From: Chitinophaga sp. CF418 | GTDB lineage: Bacteria; Bacteroidota; Bacteroidia; Chitinophagales; Chitinophagaceae | NCBI RefSeq assembly: GCF_900142925.1 | Contig: NZ_FRCN01000001.1 | Span: forward strand, 930,001 to 994,000 | Length of the DNA: 64,000 bases | Direction of reading: 5' to 3' | Part shown: in pieces, positions 8,348-17,417 of the stretch | Position numbering within the stretch: position 1 is the first letter of the stretch | Layout of the letters: every line of letters begins with the position of its first letter | Notes under the pieces: generated by a model | Told to the model about the DNA's origin: nothing | What the model saw: only the letters and a program-made list of their open reading frames with translations | Databases searched by the model: none | Translations under genes and position numbers: made by a program

Positions 8348-9379
8348 TTACAGCCCCGCTGCCAGTGCACGCCATTCTCCCAGTTCAGGACTACCCGGCT
8401 TACGTTTACCAAAAAATTGTGCGATCATCTCTCCTGCTGCATCAAACACTTCTACAGACGTTATAACACCATCAACGGAAGGCTTTTCCACTACCCAGCA
8501 TTGTTCAATCGCATCTGTCCTCAGATGTAGATTAAAATCTTCATCCATTACATTGATCCAGTTAGGAATGCCCACGATCTTCTGTACAGGACCTGTATGG
8601 ATCTCTATATTGCCTGGATTACCTACGAATACCATGATCTCCAATCCGCTCGCAGCAGCGGTTTCCAACAGTGTTTTTACACAATCATTATTACTGCGGC
8701 GGGCAAATTTACCTGCTGCAAGTTCCAGCGCACGTACTCTTGAGAGTTTGTGTTTCATAAGCAGAGGGAAGAAATCATGGGTATCCTGTAATGCAGCCCA
8801 GCCCTGAAGAAAAGCATCTTTGTCTGCATCTTTGTCATTGTATACAGGAGCAGGAGGTGGCGGGGCCACCGTAATGACAAGAGGTTGTTCTGCCGCAGTG
8901 AAGTCTGCAACCAATGAATCCCAGGCGGAGAGGTTGGTTTGTTCTACAGCGTAGACCTTCATAATGGCCATACCTTGCGCATCAAATATCTGTAGGGACT
9001 TTTTGAAACCAATACTATCGTCAGTATCTACAGCAAAGCCATACTTCCAGCGGGAGAAGAACATGCGCAGGTCTATATCTTTTCCCAATACAGTACCTAC
9101 ATGTTTATTTTCAGTGTTCACTATTTCAAAAACACCTTTGCGTTCTATTACACAGTTTTCATTGCGGGTCAATACCATCACCTTTCCCAGGGCAGGCATG
9201 GCCTGCATAAGAGCAGGGAATTCAGTTTTCAGATGTTTTACAGTATCACCGGTGCAGGCAGCCACCAGCTCTCCTTCACTGACCTGTAACTGGCTGGCCG
9301 CATCACGGATCCTTGTTTTCGGATGTTGTTCACGAAAAGCCAGCCATTGTTCTTTTAATGTAGTCAGAGTTGTGTTCAT
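8348..9379 (-). CDS. hmuS: HemS/HmuS-type haem-degrading or haem-carrier protein
   Basis: 343-aa cytoplasmic protein with the duplicated HemS/ChuX fold. The first half contains LGKVMVLTRNENCVIERKG, then GTVLGKDIDLRMFFSRWKYG, one of the most conserved segments of the family; the second half repeats the pattern with WINVMDEDFNLHLR. Known for the family: binds haem delivered by an HmuTUV importer and degrades it or passes it on. The start lies 3 bp past the hmuV stop, making it the last gene of the hmuTUVS operon. I did not confirm the proximal haem-ligand His by alignment. Confidence 0.9.
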   Translation of the reverse strand: MNTTLTTLKEQWLAFREQHPKTRIRDAASQLQVSEGELVAACTGDTVKHLKTEFPALMQAMPALGKVMVLTRNENCVIERKGVFEIVNTENKHVGTVLGKDIDLRMFFSRWKYGFAVDTDDSIGFKKSLQIFDAQGMAIMKVYAVEQTNLSAWDSLVADFTAAEQPLVITVAPPPPAPVYNDKDADKDAFLQGWAALQDTHDFFPLLMKHKLSRVRALELAAGKFARRSNNDCVKTLLETAAASGLEIMVFVGNPGNIEIHTGPVQKIVGIPNWINVMDEDFNLHLRTDAIEQCWVVEKPSVDGVITSVEVFDAAGEMIAQFFGKRKPGSPELGEWRALAAGL

Positions 9380-9382
9380 ATT

Positions 9383-10231
9383 TTATAATACTTTTAATGC
9401 CTTTACGGCAGGTGATTGAAATAAGCCACCGGCAGCGGCGGTAACCACCAGCGGATAATGACAGTGAGGATGTTCCAGTACGGCTACATCCACACCGAAA
9501 CAATTTTTGATATGAGCGGATGTGAAGATCTCCTCCACGGTTCCCTGTGCATATACGCGGCCATCCTTCAACATCAGCAGCTTTCCGGCATAGGCAGCAG
9601 CCAGCTGAAAGTCATGCAATACTGCGACTACCAGTACACCACTGGCGGCCAGTGTAGAGGCCAGTTGTAATGACAATTGCTGATGAAGGATATCCATTCC
9701 CGTTACCGGTTCATCCAGCAATAACATTTTCCTGCCGGTATAGTCTGTTGCCTCTAAGTCGGGGGCTTCCAGCAGTTGTGCCAGTACACGCGCCATCTGT
9801 ACGCGTTGTTTCTGTCCTCCTGATAATGTCGGGTATGTTCTGTCACGCAGGTTGTACACCTGCATCACTTTTAAAGCATAGCTAATGATCTCTTTGTCTG
9901 CAGCAGAAAGGTGGGTGTTATAAACATAACGGCCCATACTTACAACCTCTGCCACAGTGAATGGCTGGTTTAATGTCAGTTGCTGGGACAACACTGCTCT
10001 TGTACGGGCCTGTGTTGCTACCGGCAACGCTTTTAGTTCCTTCCCTCCTATCGTTACACTACCCTGGTATTGCATGTACTCGCCTGCTATTACTTTCAGC
10101 AGCGTGGATTTCCCTGCACCATTGGCGCCCATGATCACACACAGTTTCCCGGCTCCTGCTTCCAGGCTGATACCTTCCAGGATCTTCATTTTACCGAGTG
10201 ACAGCGAAATATCTTTTACGCACAACATCAT
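9383..10231 (-). CDS. hmuV: Haem ABC transporter ATP-binding protein
   Basis: 282-aa ATPase. The start is the ATG at 10231-10229, which overlaps the hmuU stop as ATGA; the longer frame to 10342 would run deep into hmuU and adds a sequence unlike any ATPase N-terminus. Motifs in order: Walker A GANGAGKST, Q-loop region with LSQQ, signature LSGGQKQR, Walker B MLLLDEP, and the switch His in VAVLHDF. Family of FecE/BtuD/HmuV ATPases that drive iron, cobalamin or haem import. Translational coupling to hmuU is likely from the 4-bp overlap. Haem specificity is inferred from the hmuS and hmuT neighbours. Confidence 0.92.
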   Translation of the reverse strand: MMLCVKDISLSLGKMKILEGISLEAGAGKLCVIMGANGAGKSTLLKVIAGEYMQYQGSVTIGGKELKALPVATQARTRAVLSQQLTLNQPFTVAEVVSMGRYVYNTHLSAADKEIISYALKVMQVYNLRDRTYPTLSGGQKQRVQMARVLAQLLEAPDLEATDYTGRKMLLLDEPVTGMDILHQQLSLQLASTLAASGVLVVAVLHDFQLAAAYAGKLLMLKDGRVYAQGTVEEIFTSAHIKNCFGVDVAVLEHPHCHYPLVVTAAAGGLFQSPAVKALKVL

Positions 10232-11286
10232 GCAGGTATGGTCCTTTTTTCTTTGATAATAAGCCAGAGGAAAAATGGTGCGCCTATTACGGCTGTAATA
10301 ATTCCCACAGGCAATTCCGCAGGCGCTACGATGGTACGGCACAAAAGGTCTGCAATAGTCAGCAGGACCGCTCCTGACAGTGCGGCGCCCGGTATCAGTA
10401 TCCTGTAATCCGGCCCGGTGAACTGACGTACGATATGTGGTACAATCAGACCTATAAAACCGATGATACCTGCTACCGCCACGCCTGCTGCTACGGCCAT
10501 CGTTGCAAAGATGACCAGCAGCGACTTCAACCTTGGTACTCTCACGCCACTGTGCATAGCTTCCCGTTCGCCCAGGGCCAGCAGATTCAGTGCAGGCGCC
10601 AGACGGGGTAGCATGATCAGTGGAATGATAACAAAGGGCGCTACACCCGATACTGTCTGCCAGCTGGCGCCTCCCAAACTACCGAGCGACCAGAAAGTAA
10701 TACTGCGTAACTGCTCATTGTTGGCCAGGTAAGTCATCAGACCTGTAACAGATTCACACAACGCTCTTACAGCAATACCGGCCAGCAACATGGTAGAAAT
10801 GGCTGCTTGTCCGCCGGTACGGGCAATGCGAAATATGAACAAGGTAGCGATGACCGCTCCAGCAAATGCAGCCAGGTTTAACGCATAAAAGTTCAATACC
10901 GGCGCCTGTTGAAAGACAGGTAATGCACTTTGTACAATAATCATCACCACTGCCGCCATAGAAGCACCGGAACTGATCCCAATCAGCCCCGGATCTGCCA
11001 GCGGATTGCGGAACAGTCCCTGTAGTGATGCTCCTGCCACACCAAGCCCAGCGCCTATTAGTGCTCCCAATATCACTCTCGGCAGGCGGATCATCCACAA
11101 TACGCCTGGCATATTCTCCTCATAGGCAACATGCAGGTGAAAGCCTGCTTTATTCAGCAGGATAGCAAGTACCTGCATCGGAGATATATGCATGGCGCCT
11201 GTGCCGGTTGCCAGCAATATCACGATGATGAGTAGTACACTGAGTATGGTGATACTACTGACGCGTTTTATGTTTGCTATATTCAT
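10228..11286 (-). CDS. hmuU: Haem ABC transporter permease, FecCD family
   Basis: 352-aa inner-membrane protein with about ten predicted hydrophobic helices, starting with SITILSVLLIIVILLATG. The family signature regions are visible: MPGVLWMIRLPRVILGALIG, GLFRNPLADPGLIGISSGA and the cytoplasmic coupling loop GFIGLIVPHIVR. Known role: forms the membrane channel with HmuV for import of haem or a ferric chelate from the periplasmic carrier. It lies 27 bp after hmuT and overlaps hmuV by 4 bp. Confidence 0.93.
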   Translation of the reverse strand: MNIANIKRVSSITILSVLLIIVILLATGTGAMHISPMQVLAILLNKAGFHLHVAYEENMPGVLWMIRLPRVILGALIGAGLGVAGASLQGLFRNPLADPGLIGISSGASMAAVVMIIVQSALPVFQQAPVLNFYALNLAAFAGAVIATLFIFRIARTGGQAAISTMLLAGIAVRALCESVTGLMTYLANNEQLRSITFWSLGSLGGASWQTVSGVAPFVIIPLIMLPRLAPALNLLALGEREAMHSGVRVPRLKSLLVIFATMAVAAGVAVAGIIGFIGLIVPHIVRQFTGPDYRILIPGAALSGAVLLTIADLLCRTIVAPAELPVGIITAVIGAPFFLWLIIKEKRTIPA

Positions 11287-11313
11287 TGCTATTTATCATT
11301 CATCGTCGCAATG

Positions 11314-12156
11314 TTAATTCAACTTCCCCGCCAGCTCCTGCACAGCCTGTATTACACGCGGTCCAAACCCTGTCAGCAATTGGCCATCCATTACAATCAC
11401 CTTCTTTTGTTTACCTGCTGTTGTCTGTTCAATGCCCTGCACTTTCAGCAGGCCATCCACACCACCCATGCTTTTTAATCCATCATCAAACATAAGGATC
11501 ACATCAGGATTGGCAGTTACCAATGCTTCCGGTGTTAGTGGTTTGAAATCATTGAATCCGGTAGCAGCATTCTGCGCACCGGCAAGTGCAATGATCTTAT
11601 CGAGAGGAGTCTCTTTACCTGCTACCATCATAGTACCTGCTCCGCGGGCATAGATGAACAATACTTTTTTAGGTTGTGGTTTTATATGTAATGCCTGCTG
11701 CTCTTTATCCAGTTGTTTTACTAATGCAGCGCCTTTTTCCGGCACTTTCAAGGCAGCAGCTACTTCTGTAATCAGTTTTTTAGTTCCTGCTACGGAGAAC
11801 TCCTGTTTTATCAACACCGTCTTTACACCCACATTTTTAAACTGTTCAATCACTGCCGGTTGTATAAAGTTATCAGTAGCCAGGATCAGGTCTGGCTGCA
11901 AGGCCAGGACCGGCTCCGCAGAAATATTTCTGTTGTGTCCCACTTTCGCTACCTGCTTCATGCTGGCAGGATATGTACTCGTTACATCTACACCCACCAG
12001 GGCACTCTCAAATCCCAGTGCACATACAATCTCGGTAACAGCACCGTTCAGGGACACGATACGTTTAAAATTCTGTTGCGCACTAACATTCATCGCTGCC
12101 AACAGGCAGACAGCCAATGACACGATCAATGATCGTATCCTTATATGATTCATCAT
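11314..12156 (-). CDS. hmuT: Haem ABC transporter periplasmic binding protein
   Basis: 280-aa protein with a signal peptide (cleavage near NVSAQQ). The start is set at the ATG pair 12156/12153, which places the signal peptide at the N-terminus; the 34 extra codons upstream are not signal-like. The BtuF-type fold is indicated by KRIVSLNGAVTEIVCALGF, LVGVDVTSTYPA and PDLILATDN in the N-lobe and NPDVILMFDDG in the C-lobe. Known role: delivers haem from the outer-membrane receptor to HmuUV. First gene of hmuTUVS; expression is presumably iron-controlled, with two palindromes in the leader region. Confidence 0.9.
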   Translation of the reverse strand: MMNHIRIRSLIVSLAVCLLAAMNVSAQQNFKRIVSLNGAVTEIVCALGFESALVGVDVTSTYPASMKQVAKVGHNRNISAEPVLALQPDLILATDNFIQPAVIEQFKNVGVKTVLIKQEFSVAGTKKLITEVAAALKVPEKGAALVKQLDKEQQALHIKPQPKKVLFIYARGAGTMMVAGKETPLDKIIALAGAQNAATGFNDFKPLTPEALVTANPDVILMFDDGLKSMGGVDGLLKVQGIEQTTAGKQKKVIVMDGQLLTGFGPRVIQAVQELAGKLN

Positions 12157-12661
12157 AATCTGATTAAAGTAAGAATGACAATAAATAGTGTTGAAAACGA
12201 AGAAATGAATGGTTGACCCTACCCGGGGTTTGGGCCAACCATCGCTTACCATAAGCATTTTACTCCGCCATGCTCAGGCAAGAACTTTGAATAAGTTATC
12301 GCATACAGGATACCGGGGTTCAGGTATTGACACAAAACGGCCACTACGGAACTTCACAGTTATCCGGTACAGTTTTACCAGTAATTAAAATTTAAAAAGT
12401 GTAGCTATCAGCCGAGAATGATATATAGGGATATATCAGAAATGGACTGACAGGTGCGGCGGAGTAATTGAGTGATGCAAATCTATGTCATAGAAATGTA
12501 ACAAACTAATCGGATCGGGAAAATTTTATGACAATCTTTACGCAAAAGGAAATATTTACGCTTTTCAATATTTCATGTGGGAAGTTGGTGAAGGGGTTAA
12601 ACTAAATGCTTTCTGCTATTGTTAAATATACATTACCTATCACCGGAAAAAATTTAAACCC
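12157..12661. promoter_or_regulatory. Intergenic region with two palindromes upstream of hmuT
   Basis: About 500 bp that separates hmuT (minus) from a small plus-strand gene. It holds a hairpin at 12209-12242 (ATGGTTGACCC / GGGCCAACCAT, one mismatch) about 55-85 bp before the hmuT start, and a perfect 7-bp palindrome GATATAT-AGGG-ATATATC at 12420-12437 that looks like a protein-binding site. No standard Fur box was recognised. The rest is AT-rich with no gene. Confidence 0.45.
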
Positions 12662-12913
12662 ATGGATTGGGATGAAATACTAAATCCACTATCGCCATAC
12701 TATCAGAGTGCGATGCAGGAACAACAGCAACTTGTGAATCTGCAGGATGGACTAATATCAGCAGCAAGAGAACTGATGTCATCCGTTTATCCGCAGATAT
12801 ATCACCTTGAATCGGCCGGATACACAGAACTTGAAAACACCATTATTTCAGAATGTGTGAAACTGTCGTGTAAACTGAACGATATTATACTGAAGTACCA
12901 GATAGAAAAATAG
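12662..12913 (+). CDS. Small hypothetical protein (83 aa)
   Basis: 83-aa frame on the opposite strand to its neighbours, starting MDWDEILNPLSPYYQ and ending just 8 bp before the converging DUF4249 gene. The sequence is balanced in composition and predicted largely helical, with heptad-like leucines and no signal peptide or membrane segment. There is no family I recognise. It is kept because it does not overlap another gene, has an ATG start, and its amino-acid usage looks protein-like; it could still be chance. Confidence 0.45.
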   Translation: MDWDEILNPLSPYYQSAMQEQQQLVNLQDGLISAARELMSSVYPQIYHLESAGYTELENTIISECVKLSCKLNDIILKYQIEK

Positions 12914-12921
12914 CCGCTGTA

Positions 12922-13800
12922 CTACTGTACTGAGAATGAAAGCCTTCTGGCGTTCACCCCTCCCAAGATGCCATATCCGTTCTCCACATTGGAATAGACG
13001 TTCACCGGATCCACTGAAAAATCCAACCGTTCCTCCAATCGTTGCGAATATGTCCCATCAAGGTATTTGTAGGCTCCTCTGGTCAACCCGCTGACTTCCA
13101 CAATCATGTGAGAAGCTGTTATTTCTTTGCTTGTCTGCAACACAAAGAGAACATCTTTTCCATTGATACGCTCATCGGTCAGCAGTACCTCACTATAATA
13201 CGCATTACCGATAATGTCAATGAAGTTATTGTTGAACGATGGATCCAGGCGGAACTTCACCGTATCCTGCTTCAGCGCCACGATCTCTCCATTTACAATA
13301 TCTGCATTATATATGCGGATCCTGTAATAATTCTTTTCTGCGATATTATCTTTCAGGGAAAACTTTACCCTGTTGGATGCCTTTTGTGCAGATGCATCTT
13401 TGATGTCTGGCGCTCCGGGTGTGCTATCTGTTGCTTCAACACTGGCCAGGCCTGTATAACTCACGCTTACGGTATACTGTTTTCCAGCACCGGCAACACC
13501 CTGCGATACATAATATCCCTTTCCATTGATCACCCGCCACTCAGGTGTAGGCAAGGTCCTCCCATCTTCCTGTATGACCACAGCTGCTCCCGGCACCTCC
13601 GGGAATCTCAGGTTGCCATATTCCTTCACCGGCTTGCTTTTGGTAACGCGTATATATATGAGACTGTCCGGTTGTATCAGGCTGTTCAGGACCAGCTTAT
13701 CCCCATCATAAGGGATGGGGATCCGTGATTCTTTCTCACAGGCTGTCATCACGATGGCCAACAATATTGCATAAAAAGAAAATGGACGCATACGTTTCAT
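12922..13800 (-). CDS. DUF4249 lipoprotein partnered with a TonB receptor
   Basis: 292-aa lipoprotein: signal peptide with lipobox MTAC (Cys21), then beta-rich domains. The opening LVLNSLIQPDSLIYIRVTKSKPV and the Ig-like VPGAAVVIQEDG match the DUF4249 family, which in Bacteroidota is encoded next to STN-containing TonB receptors. The start codon directly abuts the stop of the upstream 880-aa receptor (no gap), so translation is coupled. Inferred role: surface accessory or substrate-capture lipoprotein for that receptor. Substrate unknown. Confidence 0.85.
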   Translation of the reverse strand: MKRMRPFSFYAILLAIVMTACEKESRIPIPYDGDKLVLNSLIQPDSLIYIRVTKSKPVKEYGNLRFPEVPGAAVVIQEDGRTLPTPEWRVINGKGYYVSQGVAGAGKQYTVSVSYTGLASVEATDSTPGAPDIKDASAQKASNRVKFSLKDNIAEKNYYRIRIYNADIVNGEIVALKQDTVKFRLDPSFNNNFIDIIGNAYYSEVLLTDERINGKDVLFVLQTSKEITASHMIVEVSGLTRGAYKYLDGTYSQRLEERLDFSVDPVNVYSNVENGYGILGGVNARRLSFSVQ

Positions 13801-16443
13801 TTAAAATTTAATTGCATAAGTCACACTTGGCAGGATAGGCAAAATGCTGATCTCTGCCAGGTAACGCTCTTGTTTCTTCGTATCAGTGACCATATAATAG
13901 GAATATGGATTCCGCTGATTATAAGCATTGTACAAACTGAATGTCCAGCTCTTTGTCCACAGCTTTTTCTTTTTACTGTAGGTAGCGCTGATATCCAGCC
14001 GGTGCATGGATGAAGTACGATATTGATTCCTGTCGCCAATATGATCCAGTATAGGATCTTTCCCTGGCGGATCATATGGAGATGCATCTCCTGTTCCTTC
14101 ATAGCTCGCTGTTGGCAAAGTCAATGGTAATCCTGTTGTATATTCCCATGTGGCAGACAATTCCCAGCGTTTGCCCAGGCGTTGTGTCAGCACCACTTCA
14201 AGATCATGCCTGCGGTCATATTTATAAGGGAAAGACCTGCCTCCGTTTACAGTAGGAAATGTTCTGTCAGACCAGGCCAATGTGTAACCGATCCATCCCC
14301 GGGTAGTACCTTTTTTCTTTTCCAGCATTATCTCTCCTCCGTAACTCCGACCCTTACCGACAGCAACCTGTTCATCCCAGTCCTTGCCTGCGCCATTGAA
14401 TGGAGATACCGGCTCGTTGTATTCAATCACATGATCCATCGTTTTATAATATAATTCCAGGGACATGGTATACATGTGATGTCTGCTGCTCTTTGCTACC
14501 CCCACAGATCCCTGCCGGGAAAACATCGGCGCCACCCTTCCTGTAGATGGCACCCAGAGATCCGTAGGTGAGTTGATAGTGCTGTTAGTCAACAGATGCA
14601 GATACTGGGTCATATGCGTATACGATGCTTTAACAACCCACTTGCGGGGTAGCTGGTAACGGGCGCCCAATCTCGGCTGTACAGAATGATAAAAACGCCC
14701 CTCCACCAGGAAGCCGGAAGCATGTACACCTGCATTGATCCAGAGCACCTGCGATGCCTTCCATTCATCTTCTGCATACAGCAGTATCTCCTGTCCGGTA
14801 GAAGCGCCATCATTGTAAGTGGTATCCAGTGATGGCTGTCCACCTCCTACGTCTTCAAACAATGATACTCCCGGATTAAAGATGTGGGTAATAGTCCCTG
14901 CTCCAAACTTGATAGTATGATTGGGTTGTGGCCTGTATTCAAAATCTGCCTTTTCAACAATATCTTGTATGCTGGAATAATATTTTCCGTAGGATATGCT
15001 TGTATCTGTTGTATTTAACGGCTTATAATCATAATTATATTCAGTAGAAAAATAGTATTGTGAATAATTGCTTGTGATATTGGCAAATAGTTTCGGACTG
15101 AATACATGGTTCCAGCGCAGGGTACCGGTGTAATTGCCCCAAAGGAATCTGGAACGGCTGTTGGCAGAATAAGTAGCTGTTCCGGTGGTATCTGCTTCCC
15201 GGCCTTCCCGGTATGTTATTTTCAGTCTGTCCTGCCCCACGTAACCACTTAGGTACAAACGGTCCTTTTCTGAAAAAATATGGTTCACCTTCAGATTAGC
15301 GTCATAAAAATACACGTATGCCTTATTATCCGGCTCCTCATTCGAACCGTTCAGCTTCAGGTCATTCATCAGCGCATCAAGATGTGAACGGCGGCCAGAC
15401 ACGACAAAGGAGGTCTTGCCTTTTTTAATCGGGCCTTCTACCATCGCCTTCGCAGCAATCAGCCCGATAGCAGCTTCTCCATGATACTGCTGCATATCGC
15501 CGTCTTTCAGAGAGATGTCTACAATAGACGACAAACGGCCTCCGTAACGGGCAGGAAATGCCCCTTTATAGAAATCAGCACTCTTAACAATATCGGGATT
15601 GAACACGGAGAAGATCCCGAATAAATGTGATACACTGAAGATCGGCGTGCCATCCAGCAGTACCAGGTTCTGATCCGGGCTTCCACCTCTTACATTCAGT
15701 CCGCCACCGCCCTCTATACCACCAGATACACCCGGCAACGCGCTGATTGCACGCATCATATCCGCCTCGCCCAGCAGGCGTGGCATTGACTTCATATCTG
15801 CCGGCGACAGATTTAATTTACTCAGGGGAGCCTGCTCCTGCTGCTGACGGAGCGTGTCTGTCACCACCACCACTTCAGGCAGGCTGTTTTGTGATTGCAA
15901 TGGTACGATCACTGGTTCCGTTTGAGATTTCCTTACCGGCAATCTGCCTGGTTTATAACCAATGTAGCTGACCTGTAAACTAATCGTATCGCGGGGTAAT
16001 GTGAGACTAAAAAAGCCAAACTGATTAGTTGTGGTGCCGACATGTTGTACAGGGGAATAAACGGTCGCCCCGATCAGTTTTTCGCCGGTGGTGTTATCCT
16101 GCACATATCCACTGATCGTCTGCGTGGGATGCTTTTTAAATGTGAGCACAATCTGATCGCCGATACGGGCGAAATGAATATCGAAAGGCGCAAAAATATC
16201 TTCCAGGGCTTTTTTCAGGGGCTTGTTATGTATATTCACCGTTACCAGTGGGGAAAGGTCAACAACGTTTTTGCTGTAAGAGAAATGGATACCATATTGT
16301 TCCTCCAGTATAATACATATTGTTTCAAGCGGCTGGTCCTTCACTGCCACACTGATCCTGGTACGCCAATCCCACCCGGAGGATGCATGTACAGGAATAC
16401 AGATCAGCAATGTTCCTAATAACATCCTACCAAACAGCGACAT
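13801..16443 (-). CDS. TonB-dependent receptor with STN signalling domain
   Basis: 880-aa outer-membrane protein. Order: signal peptide (1-20), an STN (secretin/TonB N-terminal) domain (about 30-110, with VKDQPLETICIILEEQYGIHFSY spread over it), a carboxypeptidase-regulatory-like domain (about 112-200, GYVQDNTTGEKLIGATVYSP), a plug (about 210-340, GGLNVRGGSPDQNLVLLDG, GAFPARYGGRLSSIVDI) and a beta barrel. STN domains bind the periplasmic part of a FecR anti-sigma factor, and such a gene lies 23 bp upstream with a sigma gene beyond. Known: ligand binding signals through FecR to release the ECF sigma factor. Ligand unknown; the pairing with DUF4249 is usual for this class. Confidence 0.9.
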   Translation of the reverse strand: MSLFGRMLLGTLLICIPVHASSGWDWRTRISVAVKDQPLETICIILEEQYGIHFSYSKNVVDLSPLVTVNIHNKPLKKALEDIFAPFDIHFARIGDQIVLTFKKHPTQTISGYVQDNTTGEKLIGATVYSPVQHVGTTTNQFGFFSLTLPRDTISLQVSYIGYKPGRLPVRKSQTEPVIVPLQSQNSLPEVVVVTDTLRQQQEQAPLSKLNLSPADMKSMPRLLGEADMMRAISALPGVSGGIEGGGGLNVRGGSPDQNLVLLDGTPIFSVSHLFGIFSVFNPDIVKSADFYKGAFPARYGGRLSSIVDISLKDGDMQQYHGEAAIGLIAAKAMVEGPIKKGKTSFVVSGRRSHLDALMNDLKLNGSNEEPDNKAYVYFYDANLKVNHIFSEKDRLYLSGYVGQDRLKITYREGREADTTGTATYSANSRSRFLWGNYTGTLRWNHVFSPKLFANITSNYSQYYFSTEYNYDYKPLNTTDTSISYGKYYSSIQDIVEKADFEYRPQPNHTIKFGAGTITHIFNPGVSLFEDVGGGQPSLDTTYNDGASTGQEILLYAEDEWKASQVLWINAGVHASGFLVEGRFYHSVQPRLGARYQLPRKWVVKASYTHMTQYLHLLTNSTINSPTDLWVPSTGRVAPMFSRQGSVGVAKSSRHHMYTMSLELYYKTMDHVIEYNEPVSPFNGAGKDWDEQVAVGKGRSYGGEIMLEKKKGTTRGWIGYTLAWSDRTFPTVNGGRSFPYKYDRRHDLEVVLTQRLGKRWELSATWEYTTGLPLTLPTASYEGTGDASPYDPPGKDPILDHIGDRNQYRTSSMHRLDISATYSKKKKLWTKSWTFSLYNAYNQRNPYSYYMVTDTKKQERYLAEISILPILPSVTYAIKF

Positions 16444-16466
16444 GATTCTTTTTAAGGTTGTAAAAA

Positions 16467-17417
16467 TTATTCTTCATGCTTCTTTAATATTACGACGGTG
16501 TCTTTTTTCTCTATATCTGCATTGGTCATGAAAGCGATAGACGCCAGTACATTCTCTGCCGTTTCTCCTGTAAAAGTAGCTGTTACCGGCAATTGCAGCA
16601 AGTCAGCATCTGCGGTAACCTTTACATGATAAATAACTTCAATGGTCTGCAATACTTCCGATAAAGGAGTATCAGTAAACACCAGCTGCCGACCGGTGGC
16701 ATCTGCCACATGTGCTGCAATCCTGAAGGGGACCTGTTCCCCCTGTTGTTCCAGCAGCATACCGGCCGATAGTACCACGCTATCCTTGCTGCGCCCGTCT
16801 GTTACCATGATCTCCCCCGTATCTACATGTATACGCAGGGCGCCCCTTTTACCCGCTGCCACATCCACCATAAAACGGGTGCCTAATACTTTTATGGTCC
16901 GTTCTCCCAGTTTTATTATAAACGGTCGAGCAGCATCCTTCGTTACATTGAATATGGCTTTTCCTTCCAGGGATACTTCCCGCTGCTTACGGCCAAATCC
17001 GGCCAATACCAGCAGCTGCGCCTTATCTTCCAGCTGAACGGTAGTACCGTCTTTCAATTGCGCCACCACAGGCCCTGTAAATCTTTGCGTACGGCTATTG
17101 CGGGCAGTCAGCCACAGCAAACCCGTTCCCGCGGCTATCAGCATGACAGCGGCTGCCATCCACCATTTACGCCATCTGACCACCCTTCCTCCCATCCTGG
17201 CGCTCAGGGACTGCCAGGCACGTTCAGTGTCGGCAGGCGTCACTATTATATGTGGCTGTTCCTGCAGCAACTTCTCGAGTGCTGACAGCAGCCCGGGGTG
17301 ATCAGGATCACTTTTCAGCCAGTCGTCCACCCACTGGCGCTCAGCCACATCGGCCTCACCCAGCAAATATTTACATAGCAAGGCGTATAACGCCTCATCA
17401 GCATACAGTTTAGTCAT
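16467..17417 (-). CDS. FecR-family anti-sigma factor
   Basis: 316-aa inner-membrane regulator. The start is taken at the ATG 17417-17415, giving MTKLYADEALYALL, because the 16 codons upstream are cysteine-rich and out of character. The N-terminal 85 residues are the cytoplasmic sigma-binding region, followed by one membrane helix (about 86-105, WWMAAAVMLIAAGTGLLWL), the periplasmic FecR domain (VQLEDKAQLLVLAGFG, VLGTRFMVD) and a C-terminal STN-like DUF4974 domain (LVFTDTPLSEVLQTIEVIY). It lies between the 880-aa receptor and an ECF sigma gene, with a 560-bp repeat-bearing gap on the sigma side, which is unusually long for such a pair. Confidence 0.9.
   Translation of the reverse strand: MTKLYADEALYALLCKYLLGEADVAERQWVDDWLKSDPDHPGLLSALEKLLQEQPHIIVTPADTERAWQSLSARMGGRVVRWRKWWMAAAVMLIAAGTGLLWLTARNSRTQRFTGPVVAQLKDGTTVQLEDKAQLLVLAGFGRKQREVSLEGKAIFNVTKDAARPFIIKLGERTIKVLGTRFMVDVAAGKRGALRIHVDTGEIMVTDGRSKDSVVLSAGMLLEQQGEQVPFRIAAHVADATGRQLVFTDTPLSEVLQTIEVIYHVKVTADADLLQLPVTATFTGETAENVLASIAFMTNADIEKKDTVVILKKHEE

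Noticed and set aside
8280..8807. 175-codon frame antisense to hmuS
   Set aside because: Ser/Pro-rich shadow frame of a conserved gene.
13042..13728. 228-codon frame antisense to the DUF4249 gene
   Set aside because: Cys-rich shadow frame; the DUF4249 reading is well supported.
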